Shown: positions 24,707 through 34,172 of the stretch, piece after piece | Numbering within the stretch: position 1 is the first letter of the stretch | Layout of the letters: each line of letters opens with the position of its first letter | Assembly (NCBI RefSeq): GCF_001458435.1 | Contig: NZ_CYSF01000006.1 | Coordinates: 124,001-188,000 of the forward strand | Reading direction: 5' to 3' | DNA length: 64,000 nucleotides | From: Thalassovita mediterranea | GTDB lineage: Bacteria; Pseudomonadota; Alphaproteobacteria; Rhodobacterales; Rhodobacteraceae | Made by a program: the position numbers and the translations under genes | Notes under the pieces: model-generated | Database searches by the model: none | Told to the model about the DNA's origin: nothing | What the model saw: only the letters and a program-made list of their open reading frames with translations

Positions 24707-25540
24707 TTAGAATGTTGGTCCCGTCACCGGCGTCAGCAACGACAGACGCAGCCCCAGAGACTGCACCGCATGTCGCAGGGCGTCGCAGACGCGGGCGACA
24801 TCGTTGTCTTGGGCGGATACCCCCAGCATTGGCACGGTAACTGCGGCAAGCACGCTACCACTGCTATTGGTACCGTCTGGCGCGCCCGTATCAATCCGAA
24901 CAGGTGCCGAAACTTCCATCACACCGCGCGCTTGCAGGCTGGGCTGAACGCTGATCTGTTGCTTGGCACATGTCTCGACCTCTGGATCGAAAGCGCCATA
25001 AGCGTCGGCATCTACAAACTCGCCCAGATCATGCAGCATTTGCAGTCGCTGGGCAGGGTCAGGCTGACCGGACAGGAAGCAAGCCCCTGCAGAGGACTGG
25101 AACAGCGCGCCCTCTTCACCTTCCTTCAGAGACAGGCTGTAAGGCGCGGCACTGCCTGTGGAGAGCGCAACGCGCATCTTGCCGTCGGCAATAACCCACA
25201 TGTGGTTGGAGTGTCCGGTTTCCTCGCTCAGCCGGGATAAAAACGGCTGGGCCACTTCGCGCAGACGCGCTTCGCTCCGCGGGGCGGTGAGGTTGGCGAT
25301 TTTCGGCGTTAAGCAGAACAGGTCCTCTGCCCCGCGCTCGATATAGCCGCGCTCTTCGAGCACGACCATCATACGGAAAATTTCGTTCTTGGACCGCCCC
25401 AACCCTTTGGCGATATCTGCATGGCTCAGCGGGGTTTGCGCCTGCAAGGCCAGCAGTTCAAGGATATCCAACCCCTTTTCCAGCGCAGGCGCTGCATACT
25501 TCTGCAATCGGGTTGGTTTATCGGTCACGTCACGAGCCAC
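24707..25540 (-). CDS. IclR-family transcriptional regulator
   Basis: A 277-residue repressor/activator. The winged HTH is at residues 20-80 (LEKGLDILELLAL, LSHADIAKGLGRSKNEIFRMM, LEERGYI), followed by the IclR effector domain. It lies 90 bp downstream of the second sugar ABC transporter on the same strand and is the last gene of that block, so it is the obvious candidate regulator of the sugar island (inference). Its ligand is probably a sugar acid or keto acid. The shared promoter region it would bind has apparently been lost (see 33293-34172). Confidence 0.9.
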   Translation of the reverse strand: MARDVTDKPTRLQKYAAPALEKGLDILELLALQAQTPLSHADIAKGLGRSKNEIFRMMVVLEERGYIERGAEDLFCLTPKIANLTAPRSEARLREVAQPFLSRLSEETGHSNHMWVIADGKMRVALSTGSAAPYSLSLKEGEEGALFQSSAGACFLSGQPDPAQRLQMLHDLGEFVDADAYGAFDPEVETCAKQQISVQPSLQARGVMEVSAPVRIDTGAPDGTNSSGSVLAAVTVPMLGVSAQDNDVARVCDALRHAVQSLGLRLSLLTPVTGPTF

Positions 25541-25630
25541 CGTGGTTAAGATATGTAAACTGCGCAGGAGACTTAGGCCCCTGCGCAGCCATTGTCGACC
25601 CCACCGGGAGGTCGCAGGGCCGAACCCTGA

Positions 25631-26590
25631 TTATTTCAGGCCGTTACGCTTCAAAATGTCGTCAGCGTTGTCAGCGGTCACCGCTTCGGTGCCCATCACA
25701 ACCGACTTCTCCACTTCGGCGCCGCCCAGATAGGCCAGTGCCTGACGCAGACCTTCGGCACCCGGGGTCGGGTAGAGGAAGGTTGCAGCCAACTCACCAT
25801 TGGCGACCCAGGTCACACCTTCGCCCGGCAGCGCGTCCACACCGATGAACATGATGTCATCCGCACGACCCGCATCCTTGGCCGCCAGGTAGGCGCCATA
25901 GGCCATCGGATCGTTGTGACCATAGACCATGGTGATGTCTTCGTAGTTGCGCAGGGCGGTGGACATGATGTCGTAGGCCTGATCCTGCTTCCAGTCGCCG
26001 GACTGCTGGTCCAAGAGGAAGCTCACGCCGGCCTCATTCTCAAACGCTTCGTGGAAGCCGTTGGCGCGGTCATGTGCCGCCTGCGTGCCAAGACCACCCC
26101 AGATTTCGACGATGGTGCCTTTGGCAGCGCCCATGCCACCCAGTTTTTCCAGCGCGAACTTACCTGCGGCGCGACCGATCAACTCGTTGTCACCACCAAC
26201 CCACTGAACGTATTTGTCGGTGTCAACGTTACGGTCCAGCACAAAGACGGGAATGCCCGCGTCCGTTGCCTGTTCAACCACACCGGTCAGACCAGCGGAT
26301 TCTTTCGGCGAAATCAGGATCGCGTCCACCTCTTGGCGGATGAAGTTTTCCACGTCCGCAACCTGCTTTTCGGTACGGTCGTTGGCGTCTGCCATCAGCA
26401 GCTCTACGTTTTCGTGCAGAGCAGCCTCAGCGCGCAGATCTTTATTGAACTGGACGCGCCAGGGTTCAACGGTGGTCACCTGCGAAAACCCGATCACGTA
26501 GTTCTTGTCTGCCGCCATCAGAGCGGATGCGCTGGTGGTCAGTGCCAGTGCCGCGACAAAAACACCCTTGCTGAAAGTACGTCGTTGCAT
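25631..26590 (-). CDS. CUT2 sugar ABC transporter, periplasmic binding protein (system 2)
   Basis: A 319-residue periplasmic binding protein of the ribose/galactofuranose (RbsB/YtfQ) type. The signal peptide (MQRRTFSKGVF, cleavage near ALMA-AD) is followed by the peripla_BP_4 fold (VIGFSQVTTVEPWR, VDAILISPKESAGL, VFVLDRNVDT, MVYGHNDPMAYGAY). The opening resembles YtfQ more than RbsB. Start at 26590 is preferred over 26608 because the signal peptide begins there. It is the last component of the second transporter; the order is ATPase, permease, binding protein. The sugar cannot be named from sequence, but L-fucose or a related aldose fits the neighbours. Confidence 0.88.
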   Translation of the reverse strand: MQRRTFSKGVFVAALALTTSASALMAADKNYVIGFSQVTTVEPWRVQFNKDLRAEAALHENVELLMADANDRTEKQVADVENFIRQEVDAILISPKESAGLTGVVEQATDAGIPVFVLDRNVDTDKYVQWVGGDNELIGRAAGKFALEKLGGMGAAKGTIVEIWGGLGTQAAHDRANGFHEAFENEAGVSFLLDQQSGDWKQDQAYDIMSTALRNYEDITMVYGHNDPMAYGAYLAAKDAGRADDIMFIGVDALPGEGVTWVANGELAATFLYPTPGAEGLRQALAYLGGAEVEKSVVMGTEAVTADNADDILKRNGLK

Positions 26591-26673
26591 ATTCTTCTCC
26601 CTTGTCATGGATCAGCCTGTTGGCTGAGTGGCAAAACCCTGATCTCCGGTCCTCCAAAACTGTGAGGTCAGGG

Positions 26674-27957
26674 TTATTTCTCTCCGCGCATTTTCCGTTT
26701 TGCGGCAGAGAGGAATTCTTCGATGCGGCCTTCTTGCAGCAGCACCGCGGCGATGATGATCACACCTTTGAGGATCAGCTGCGTGTTGCTGTCGATATTG
26801 TTGAGCTGCAGAATGTTGCTGAGGAAACCAAAGATCAGCACCCCGACAAATGTTCCCAGGATCGCGCCACGTCCGCCCATCAGGCTGGTGCCGCCGATAA
26901 CCACCGCTGCGATCGCGTCCAGTTCCAGACCCAGACCCGCATCCGGTTTACCCTGACGGAACTGCGCCACGTAAAGGATGCCGGCCAGCGCAGACAGACC
27001 GCCTGCAATCGCATAGGTGACGATGGTGTTGCGTTTGACGTTGATGCCCGCCAGACGCGCCGCCTCGGCATTGCCGCCAATGGCCAGCAGGTAGCTGCCA
27101 AAGGTGGTAAAGCGCGTCAGCACAAAGAACACCGCCAGCACCGCCAGAAAGAACAGACCGGGCACAGGCACCACGCCCCACAGCAGGCTGCGCAGAATGT
27201 CAAATTCCTGCACCGCGTTGCTGCCAGTGTAGACCGGATAGACCGCGGTATCCTGCCCCGCGATCACCCGCGCCAGACCCAGCGCACCCACCATCATCGC
27301 CAGTGTCACGATGAACGGCTGCAGGCGGCCATAGACGATCAGCGCACCGTTAAGGCTGCCCATCACAATGCCAACACAAGGCACAGCGATCAGTACGGCC
27401 ATCACGCCAAACTTGCCCTCAACCTGGCCCATCATCCAGACCATCACCGCCAGTGACAGCCCTGCCGCCACCAATGCAGCAGGCAGTTTGGAAACGCTGG
27501 GCTTTTCATCGCCTTTGGATTTGCGCATTTGCACCTGCACAAAGTAGATCAGCGCGATCACTGCAATGAACAGCACCACACCCGTGGCTGGGATGGAAAA
27601 GACGCTGGCCGCCGTCCAACCCGCCTGTGTCAGCAGCATCGCGCAGATCACAGTGCCCAGTGCCATCACAGATCCCACCGATAGGTCGATGCCTGCGATA
27701 AAGATCACCAGCGTCATGCCGACAGCCACGATCCCCGTAACAGAAACCTGTCGCAGAATGTCTGTCAGGTTGCCCAGCGACAGAAAGATATTGTTGCCCT
27801 TCGAGGACAGCGGTGAGGTCAGTGCGCCAAAGACAATCAGCGTCACAAGGCCCCAGTAAAGCTTGGTTTTTCCCAGTGCCTGCAGAAACACGCTGCGGGC
27901 GGAGCGGGCCTCGCTCGTCTGCGGCGCGGCGGTGGTCGATGTTCTGGCGTCAGTCAT
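26674..27957 (-). CDS. CUT2 sugar ABC transporter permease (system 2)
   Basis: A 427-residue permease of the BPD_transp_2 family (RbsC/XylH-like) with about ten or more helices. The family signatures GIDLSVGSVMALG and GGTSLMGGRGAILGT are visible. It is about 100 residues longer than the system-1 permease, with an inserted hydrophilic loop and extra helices at residues ~110-190, as in XylH-type permeases. Start at 27957 (MTDARTS) leaves a 12 bp gap to the ATPase stop. It is translated with the ATPase upstream and the binding protein downstream. Confidence 0.9.
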   Translation of the reverse strand: MTDARTSTTAAPQTSEARSARSVFLQALGKTKLYWGLVTLIVFGALTSPLSSKGNNIFLSLGNLTDILRQVSVTGIVAVGMTLVIFIAGIDLSVGSVMALGTVICAMLLTQAGWTAASVFSIPATGVVLFIAVIALIYFVQVQMRKSKGDEKPSVSKLPAALVAAGLSLAVMVWMMGQVEGKFGVMAVLIAVPCVGIVMGSLNGALIVYGRLQPFIVTLAMMVGALGLARVIAGQDTAVYPVYTGSNAVQEFDILRSLLWGVVPVPGLFFLAVLAVFFVLTRFTTFGSYLLAIGGNAEAARLAGINVKRNTIVTYAIAGGLSALAGILYVAQFRQGKPDAGLGLELDAIAAVVIGGTSLMGGRGAILGTFVGVLIFGFLSNILQLNNIDSNTQLILKGVIIIAAVLLQEGRIEEFLSAAKRKMRGEK

Positions 27958-27969
27958 GATCTGGCCCAC

Positions 27970-29529
27970 TTAGAGTTGTTCAAATTGCATAGAGAGGTCT
28001 TTGATCGCATCCAGCGACATCTCCTCTCGGTTCAAGGTGCCGGCGACGCGGCCTTCGCATAGGACGACCATCCGGTCGCACACCGCCAGAAATTCAGGAA
28101 TTTCCGAGCTGGCAAACAGCACCGACAGCCCCTGATCTGCCAGACGGCCAATCAGATCGTAGATCTCATCCTTGGCACCGATGTCGATGCCGCGGGTCGG
28201 CTCATCCAGCAGCAGCACGCTAGGTCCTGTAGCCAGCCATTTGCCCAGCACGACCTTTTGTTGATTGCCCCCACTCAGGCGGCCAACGGTGTGATCGACC
28301 CCTGTGGCTGCAACCCGCAGGCGTTCGATGACGCGCTGCGCCTCGTCGTCACGGGTTTGATTGGACAACACGCCGAAACGGGATTTGCGCGGTAACAGCG
28401 GCAGCACCACATTGTCCGCGATCGAGCGTTCCAGCAGCAGGCCGTTGCCTTTGCGATCCTCGGTGATCAGCGCCAGACCGTGATCCACCCCATCTGCGGG
28501 TGTGCGCAGATCAACCACCTGCCCTTCCAGCGTGATCTGGCCGGCATGACCGCCACCCCGGGCGCCGAAAATCGTTTCCAGCAGTTCGGTACGACCGGCC
28601 CCCAACAGACCGCCGATCCCCAGCACCTCACCCCGGCGCAGTTCGAACGAAACATCATCCAGAACCTTACGCCCCTGATGCTGTGCAGTCAGGCCTTCGA
28701 CCTTTAGCACAACGTCTGGTGCGGCTGGGACGGTGCGCTGCACGGGTTTGATTTCGACCGCGCGTCCCACCATCATCTGAACCAATTCGCCCGGCGTTGT
28801 TTCGCTGGCCAAGGTGGTGCCGATCAGGTCGCCATCGCGCAGAACCGTCACCCGATCCGAGATTTCGAAAACCTCATCCATACGGTGAGAGATATAGACG
28901 ATCGCTACACCCTGACGGGCCAGATCGCGTACCACCTCCATCAGGATATCCGCTTCGCTCTGCGACAGCGCAGAGGTGGGTTCATCCATGATCAGCAGTT
29001 TGGCATCCATAATCAGCGCGCGGGCGATTTCGACCAGCTGCTGTTCGCCAACGCGCAGATCGCGCACCAGGGTGTCTACATCCAGCGAAAATCCGAACTT
29101 GCGCAGCGCCTCACGGGCGGTTTCGCGCAGAGCTTTGTTGTCGACCCACAGGCCAGCAATCATCGGTTCCTGCCCCAACATCACGTTCTGCGCGACAGTC
29201 ATGTCGGGCATCAGGCTAAGTTCCTGATGCATAATCACGATGCCTGAGTCATTCGCCGCTGCGGGGGTGTCGAACTGTACCGCTTGGCCGTCGATTTCGA
29301 TGGTGCCTGTGCTGGGGGGCTGAACGCCACTGATGATCTTCACCAGGGTACTTTTGCCCGCGCCATTTTCACCCATCAGAGTGTGAATTTCGCCGCCCGA
29401 GATTTCTACGTCGACGCCGCGCAGTACATTCACACCAGAAAAGGATTTGCCAATCCCTGACAGCTGCATGGTAATTTTGCTATTCTGGGCACGATGATCT
29501 TCGCGCGCCAGGCTAGAAGCTGAAATCAT
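27970..29529 (-). CDS. CUT2 sugar ABC transporter ATPase, two-domain (system 2)
   Basis: A 519-residue protein with two fused ABC cassettes. The first has Walker [10 protein letters not shown] and Walker B LLIMDEPTSAL. The second has the degenerate P-loop GLLGAGRTEL normal for this family, signature LSGGNQQK and Walker [13 protein letters not shown]. It is the first gene of the second transporter, with a 142 bp upstream spacer carrying the terminator of the first system, so it may have its own promoter. About 25 non-conserved residues precede the cassette; a later Met (MQLSGIGKSF) is a possible true start. Confidence 0.93.
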   Translation of the reverse strand: MISASSLAREDHRAQNSKITMQLSGIGKSFSGVNVLRGVDVEISGGEIHTLMGENGAGKSTLVKIISGVQPPSTGTIEIDGQAVQFDTPAAANDSGIVIMHQELSLMPDMTVAQNVMLGQEPMIAGLWVDNKALRETAREALRKFGFSLDVDTLVRDLRVGEQQLVEIARALIMDAKLLIMDEPTSALSQSEADILMEVVRDLARQGVAIVYISHRMDEVFEISDRVTVLRDGDLIGTTLASETTPGELVQMMVGRAVEIKPVQRTVPAAPDVVLKVEGLTAQHQGRKVLDDVSFELRRGEVLGIGGLLGAGRTELLETIFGARGGGHAGQITLEGQVVDLRTPADGVDHGLALITEDRKGNGLLLERSIADNVVLPLLPRKSRFGVLSNQTRDDEAQRVIERLRVAATGVDHTVGRLSGGNQQKVVLGKWLATGPSVLLLDEPTRGIDIGAKDEIYDLIGRLADQGLSVLFASSEIPEFLAVCDRMVVLCEGRVAGTLNREEMSLDAIKDLSMQFEQL

Positions 29530-29623
29530 CTTCCCCCTCCCAAGGTCGATGTCATTTCATATATAAAACCACTTCATATTTAAAACGTCAACGATTCTAG
29601 CGTTAAAAAATAGGCATTTTAGA

Positions 29624-29651
29624 AAAAAATGGCCCGCCAGGGGCGGGCCAG
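29624..29651 (-). terminator. Terminator after the first sugar transporter
   Basis: On the minus strand GGCCCGCC-CCTG-GCGGGCC is followed by ATTTTTTT, 20 bp after the binding-protein stop. Confidence 0.85.
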
Positions 29652-29670
29652 TTAGGGAAGTAAGTGGCTC

Positions 29671-30618
29671 TTAGTCGTAGAGAACCGCAGCAACCTTCGG
29701 ATCGTCGATGTTGCTAGCGTCATAGTAGTAGAAACCAGTGTCGATCAGCGCTGGGACGGCCTCGCCCTTTTGCGCCATCACAGCCGCTTTCACGGTTTCA
29801 TAACCAATGCCGACAGGGTTCTGAGTGATCGCGCCCGCCATCAGACCGCTGCGGATCGCATCTTTTTGCGCTTTGCCGCTGTCATAACCAATGATGACCA
29901 GTCCTTCGGTGCCCAGTTCCTGCACACCGTTAACAACACCAATGGCAGAACCTTCGTTGGTGCCGAAAATACCATTCAGATCAGGGTTCGCAGTGAGGAT
30001 CGCTTTGGTCACCTCGGTGGATTTCAGGTGGTCACCCTGACCATACTGAACAGTCACAACTTCGATGCCGGGGTAGTTCGCCTCGATGCGGTTCACAAAA
30101 CCATCGCGGCGGTCGATGCCGGTGCGGCTGGTCTGGTCGTGCGCGACAACGGCAACTTTACCTTTGCCACCGATCAGCTCGGCCATTTTGTCAGCAGCCA
30201 TACCGGCAGCCAGTGCGTTATCGGTGGTGGCAGTGGCCAGTGGGATGTCGCTATCGACGCCGCTGTCAAACGCGATTACCGGAATGCCTTTTTCATTGGC
30301 CTGACGCAGCAGCGGAATTGCCGCCTGGCTATCCAGCGCAGCGAAACCGATGGCGGCCGGGTTGTTCGCCAGAGCGGCGGCCAACATGTCGATTTGACGG
30401 TCAACCATGGTTTCGTTGTCCGGACCTTCAAAGGTGATGCGCACACCAAATTCGTCAGCTGCCTGTTCGGCGCCGGATTTAACCGCCTGCCAGAACTGGT
30501 GCTGGAAACCTTTGGACACCAGCGGGATGTAAAGCTCGTCTGCGGCGGTAGCGACCGATGCAGGAACAGACAGGGCGGCGGCGCTCAGGGCCCCCAGAAT
30601 GAAACGACGTGTAAACAT
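29671..30618 (-). CDS. CUT2 sugar ABC transporter, periplasmic binding protein (system 1)
   Basis: A 315-residue periplasmic binding protein with a Tat-like signal (MFTRRFILGAL, cleavage near ATA-AD) and a peripla_BP_4 fold (LVSKGFQHQFWQAVKSG, IGFAALDSQAAIPLL, VIAFDSGVDSDIP). It is not closely similar to the system-2 protein, so the two transporters are not a recent tandem duplication. It is the last gene of system 1 and is followed by a terminator. It likely binds a pentose or deoxyhexose. Confidence 0.9.
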   Translation of the reverse strand: MFTRRFILGALSAAALSVPASVATAADELYIPLVSKGFQHQFWQAVKSGAEQAADEFGVRITFEGPDNETMVDRQIDMLAAALANNPAAIGFAALDSQAAIPLLRQANEKGIPVIAFDSGVDSDIPLATATTDNALAAGMAADKMAELIGGKGKVAVVAHDQTSRTGIDRRDGFVNRIEANYPGIEVVTVQYGQGDHLKSTEVTKAILTANPDLNGIFGTNEGSAIGVVNGVQELGTEGLVIIGYDSGKAQKDAIRSGLMAGAITQNPVGIGYETVKAAVMAQKGEAVPALIDTGFYYYDASNIDDPKVAAVLYD

Positions 30619-30716
30619 GTTACTCCTCCTTAATGTTCGTTGTCGTAGGTTTGGTCTTGGTCGTTTTGGATCCCGGGCACTGCGACGCGCCCGGGGTCAG
30701 AACTTCGTTGCGGGGA

Positions 30717-31724
30717 TCAGCCCGACTTCTTGCGGCGGACCATATCGGCGTAAACCGCAAGGATGATGATCGCGCCGGTCACGACGGTCTGCCATTCCTG
30801 TGCAACCGACAGAACCCGCAGGCCATTGGTCAACACAGCCATGATCAGCGCGCCGATGATGGTGCCAAGGATGGTGCCGCGACCGCCCGACAGCGAGGTG
30901 CCGCCAATCACAACCGCAGCAATCGCTTCCAGTTCATAGCCCAGACCCAGTGCAGGCTGTGCCGAGTTCAAACGCGAGGCGATCAGGATGCCACCGATGC
31001 CACAGATGCCGCCGGCCAGTGCATAGATACGCATTTTCCACACATCGGTGTTCACACCGGACAGGCGCACGGCTTCTTCGTTCGAACCCAGTGCAAAGGT
31101 GTAGCGGCCCAGCACGGTACGGCTCAGGATATAGGCGGCGGCGATAGCCACGATGAACAGGATCAGCACGCCATTGGGGATCGGCAGCGACGGGATCACC
31201 TTGCCAATCAGCGACCCACGCGAGATTTGGTCAAAGCCCGGCGTGTCGTTGAAATAGATCGGACGGGTACCCGAAATCACCAGCGACAGACCTTTCAGGA
31301 TCAACATCATACCAAGGGTAGCGATGAACGGCGGGATCTTCATCTTGGCCACAAAAGTGCCAGATACCAGACCGCAGAGTGCGCCCGCGCCAATCGCTGC
31401 GGCAACACCCAGCAAGAGGGGCATGCCCATGTAGGTCAGAACCACACCGGCGATCACCGCACAGAAGGTCATCAGCGTTCCGACCGACAGATCGATACCG
31501 CCGGTGATGATAACCAATGTTGCCGCAACGGCCAGAACGCCGTTTACCGATGTCGCCTGCAAGATGGCGATCATGTTCGAGGTTTGCATAAAGTTCGGCG
31601 ATGCGATGGAGAAACCAATCAGCAGCGCAATCAAGCTGGCGAAGGCCAATAGCTTTTGATAGGCGCCGGAGGACCCCATATTGGCCAGCGGCGATTTTTC
31701 GTTCACGTCTGTTACTGAGGTCAT
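30717..31724 (-). CDS. CUT2 sugar ABC transporter permease (system 1)
   Basis: A 335-residue BPD_transp_2 permease with about ten helices. Signatures [14 protein letters not shown] and [15 protein letters not shown] are present. The start at 31724 overlaps the ATPase stop as ATGA, so the two genes are translationally coupled; longer in-frame starts inside the ATPase gene are not supported. Compact RbsC-like size. Confidence 0.93.
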   Translation of the reverse strand: MTSVTDVNEKSPLANMGSSGAYQKLLAFASLIALLIGFSIASPNFMQTSNMIAILQATSVNGVLAVAATLVIITGGIDLSVGTLMTFCAVIAGVVLTYMGMPLLLGVAAAIGAGALCGLVSGTFVAKMKIPPFIATLGMMLILKGLSLVISGTRPIYFNDTPGFDQISRGSLIGKVIPSLPIPNGVLILFIVAIAAAYILSRTVLGRYTFALGSNEEAVRLSGVNTDVWKMRIYALAGGICGIGGILIASRLNSAQPALGLGYELEAIAAVVIGGTSLSGGRGTILGTIIGALIMAVLTNGLRVLSVAQEWQTVVTGAIIILAVYADMVRRKKSG

Positions 31725-33244
31725 TGAACCGTCTCCACTACGCGCATGGCTGCCTCTCGTTGGGTTGCCAGCTGCATGATGTCTTCTTGGGTGGTGTCTT
31801 TGCCGCCGGGCAGAATGCCCGTCAGCCTGCCTTCGCACATGACCGCGATGCGGTGGCTCAGGCGCATGATTTCCGGCAGCTCCGAGGAAATGACGATGAT
31901 CGTCTTGCCCTCGGCTGCCAGCTCTTCGAGCAATTTGTAGATCTCGGATTTTGCACCGATGTCGATCCCGCGGGTCGGCTCGTCAAAGATCAGGATATCG
32001 CAATCGCGCAGCAGCCATTTTGCGATGACCACCTTTTGCTGATTACCCCCTGACAACAGGCGCACTTCCTGCGTATCCGACGGCGTGCGGATGCCCAGAC
32101 GGCGGATAAACTCCTGCGTCGTCGAGGCCATCGCCGCTTCGTCCAGCTGTCCGCCCTTGGAAAACAGATCCAACGAAGACAAAGCGATATTGTCACGCAC
32201 GTTCATTCCGGTTGCGAGGCCAAAATGCTTGCGGTCCTCGGACAGATATCCAATGCCCGCCTTCACCGCATCGCTGGGGGTGCGAATGTTGACGCTTTGG
32301 CCATGCACTTCGATCACGCCGCCATCGCGCGCGTCCGCCCCGAAGATTGCGCGCGCCACTTCGGTGCGCCCTGCCCCCATAAGACCTGCAAATCCCAATA
32401 TCTCACCGCGCTGCACCGAGAAGCTGACATTTTGAATGTCGCGCCCGCGATTTAGCCCCGTCACCTTGAGCGACACTTCGGCGTCACCCAGATCGGGCAC
32501 TTCCAGCGGCTCTTCGTTGACTTCGCGCCCCACCATCATGGCAATGATCTGGCTGATCGGGGTTTCTGCCGCGCCAACGGTTCCGACATATTCGCCATCG
32601 CGCATTACAGTCACACGATCCGCGATCTGCTTGAGTTCGTCCATTTTGTGGCTGATGTAGACAATGCCGACACCTTCGGCCTTCAAGCCACGGATAATGA
32701 CAAACAGTTCGGCGATTTCGGCATCATTCAATGCCGCGGTCGGTTCGTCCATGATCAGAACCTTGGACCGGAAAGACAGAGCTTTGGCGATCTCAACCAT
32801 TTGCTGTTTGGCAATTGTCAGGCTGCCCACAGGCACGGTCGGATCCATATCCAGATTCATGGATTCAAAAATCTCGGCCGTTTGAGCGTTCAGCGCCGCT
32901 TCGTCCAGACGGCCGAAGCTTTTGCGCGGCTCACGCCCAATAAAGATGTTCTGCGCGGCGGTCAGATCATTCATCAGACTAAGCTCCTGATGGATGATGC
33001 CAATACCCAGATCCTGCGCCTCACCGGGGGTGGTCGGGCTGACCGATTGGCCATTGATCACCAGATCGCCGCCATCGCGTTGATAGATCCCCGAAAGGAT
33101 TTTCATCAGCGTGGACTTGCCCGCACCATTTTCCCCCATGAGAGCATGCACCTCGCCCGGTGCAATATCGAACTGTACGTTTTTCAGCGCGTGAACGCCG
33201 GGGAAATATTTTTCAATTCCCGTCATTTCGACTAGCTTTGACAT
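31721..33244 (-). CDS. CUT2 sugar ABC transporter ATPase, two-domain (system 1)
   Basis: A 507-residue protein with fused ABC cassettes: Walker [10 protein letters not shown] near residue 38 and Walker [12 protein letters not shown] in the first, and degenerate P-loop [10 protein letters not shown], signature LSGGNQQK and [12 protein letters not shown] in the second. The strong ribosome site GGGAGGGG precedes the ATG at 33244. It starts 48 bp after the stop of the uxaA remnant, which suggests that the original operon began with uxaA and that the operon promoter lay upstream of uxaA, in DNA that is now missing. Confidence 0.95.
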   Translation of the reverse strand: MSKLVEMTGIEKYFPGVHALKNVQFDIAPGEVHALMGENGAGKSTLMKILSGIYQRDGGDLVINGQSVSPTTPGEAQDLGIGIIHQELSLMNDLTAAQNIFIGREPRKSFGRLDEAALNAQTAEIFESMNLDMDPTVPVGSLTIAKQQMVEIAKALSFRSKVLIMDEPTAALNDAEIAELFVIIRGLKAEGVGIVYISHKMDELKQIADRVTVMRDGEYVGTVGAAETPISQIIAMMVGREVNEEPLEVPDLGDAEVSLKVTGLNRGRDIQNVSFSVQRGEILGFAGLMGAGRTEVARAIFGADARDGGVIEVHGQSVNIRTPSDAVKAGIGYLSEDRKHFGLATGMNVRDNIALSSLDLFSKGGQLDEAAMASTTQEFIRRLGIRTPSDTQEVRLLSGGNQQKVVIAKWLLRDCDILIFDEPTRGIDIGAKSEIYKLLEELAAEGKTIIVISSELPEIMRLSHRIAVMCEGRLTGILPGGKDTTQEDIMQLATQREAAMRVVETVQ

Positions 33245-33292
33245 ATCCCCTCCCTTGAATTGTCGTGTTTCTTGATAGTGCTGGTATCGGCG

Positions 33293-33448
33293 TTACATCA
33301 CCGCGCCGATCTGCCAGGGGACAAACTCCACCCCGCCAAATCCCAGCTCTTCGCTTTTGGTTTGCTCGCCAGAGGCCACTCGGATGATCAGCTCCAGCAA
33401 TTCCTCGCCTTTTTCCTCGATGCTGACGCCCTCGCTGACGATGTCGCA
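33293..33448 (-). pseudogene. 3' remnant of a UxaA-family (altronate/fuconate-type) dehydratase
   Basis: Reading the minus strand from about 33448 to the TAA at 33295-33293 gives a C-terminus of about 50 residues: DIVSEGVSIEEKGEELLELI, then IRVASGEQTKSEELGFG, ending EFVPWQIGAVM. This is the conserved end of UxaA-type sugar-acid dehydratases (ASGExTKSE and EFVPWQxG), normally about 400-500 aa. All of the N-terminal and most of the catalytic domain is absent. The homology stops where that of the plus-strand aldose dehydrogenase begins. I infer that it encoded the L-fuconate/D-arabinonate dehydratase of this pathway. Confidence 0.75.
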
Positions 33449-34172
33449 GAAACGCATCGTTTTTGACTACACCTATGACGGTGTCATGCGATCATATGAG
33501 GCCAGCCTGAAACGGCTGGGCGTAGATAATGTTGATGTGCTGTTGGTGCATGACGTCTGTGTTTTCAGCCAAGGCAGTCAGGAAGCATCCGACGCCAAGG
33601 TGCGCGAACTGTTCGACGGCGGCGGTTACCGTGCGCTGACGGATCTGCGCGACAGCGGTGACATTGCCGCAATTGGCGCAGGCGTCAATGAATGGCAGGT
33701 CTGTGAAAAACTGCTGGGACTGGGCGATTTTGACGGTTTCCTGCTGGCGGGCCGTTATACCCTGCTGGAGCAAGAGGCGCTAGATAGCTTCCTGCCGCTG
33801 TGTGAAAAACGGGATGTCGGCATCATTCTGGGCGGGCCTTACAATTCCGGCATTCTGGCAACCGGCGCGATTGAGGGCGCGAAATACAACTACGCTGATG
33901 CGCCGCCTGAAATCATGGACCGCGTGCGCCAGATCGAAGCGGTCTGCGCCGCCCATGACACCCCGCTGATCGCTGCCGCACTACAGTTTGTGCTGGGGCA
34001 TCCTTGCGTCAAAACCGTTGTGCCCGGCGCTGTTTCGGCCAAAGAGGTAGAAGCAAACGCCGCGCTTATGGATCGGCAGATCCCCGCAGGTCTGTGGAGC
34101 GATCTGCGCAGCGAAGGATTGATCCGCCCCGATGCCCCCCTGCCTGGGGAGGACACAAACGATGCTGCGTAA
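33441..34172 (+). pseudogene. Aldo/keto reductase (aldose 1-dehydrogenase type) lacking its N-terminal third
   Basis: The first plausible Met is at 33441, without a ribosome site; homology begins at IVFDYTYDGVMRSYEASLKR. The remaining ~240 residues match the L-fucose/D-threo-aldose 1-dehydrogenase group (LLVHD, FLLAGRYTLLEQEALDSFLP, GGPYNSG). Family members are about 320-340 aa. The missing part carries the cofactor-site Asp, Tyr and Lys of the catalytic tetrad; only the His in LLVHD remains, so activity is not expected. The frame stays open upstream to 33357 only by reading antisense through the uxaA remnant. It overlaps fucU by 11 nt. Confidence 0.75.

Noticed and set aside
33357-33440. Extended N-terminus for the aldose dehydrogenase fragment
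   Set aside because: These codons are Ser/Pro/Thr-rich and antisense to the conserved UxaA C-terminus. They have no similarity to an aldo/keto reductase N-terminus and no ribosome site.
33250-33500. Insertion-sequence remnant as cause of the truncations
   Set aside because: No terminal repeat, target duplication or transposase fragment is visible at the junction. The two homologies simply abut, which fits a plain deletion.
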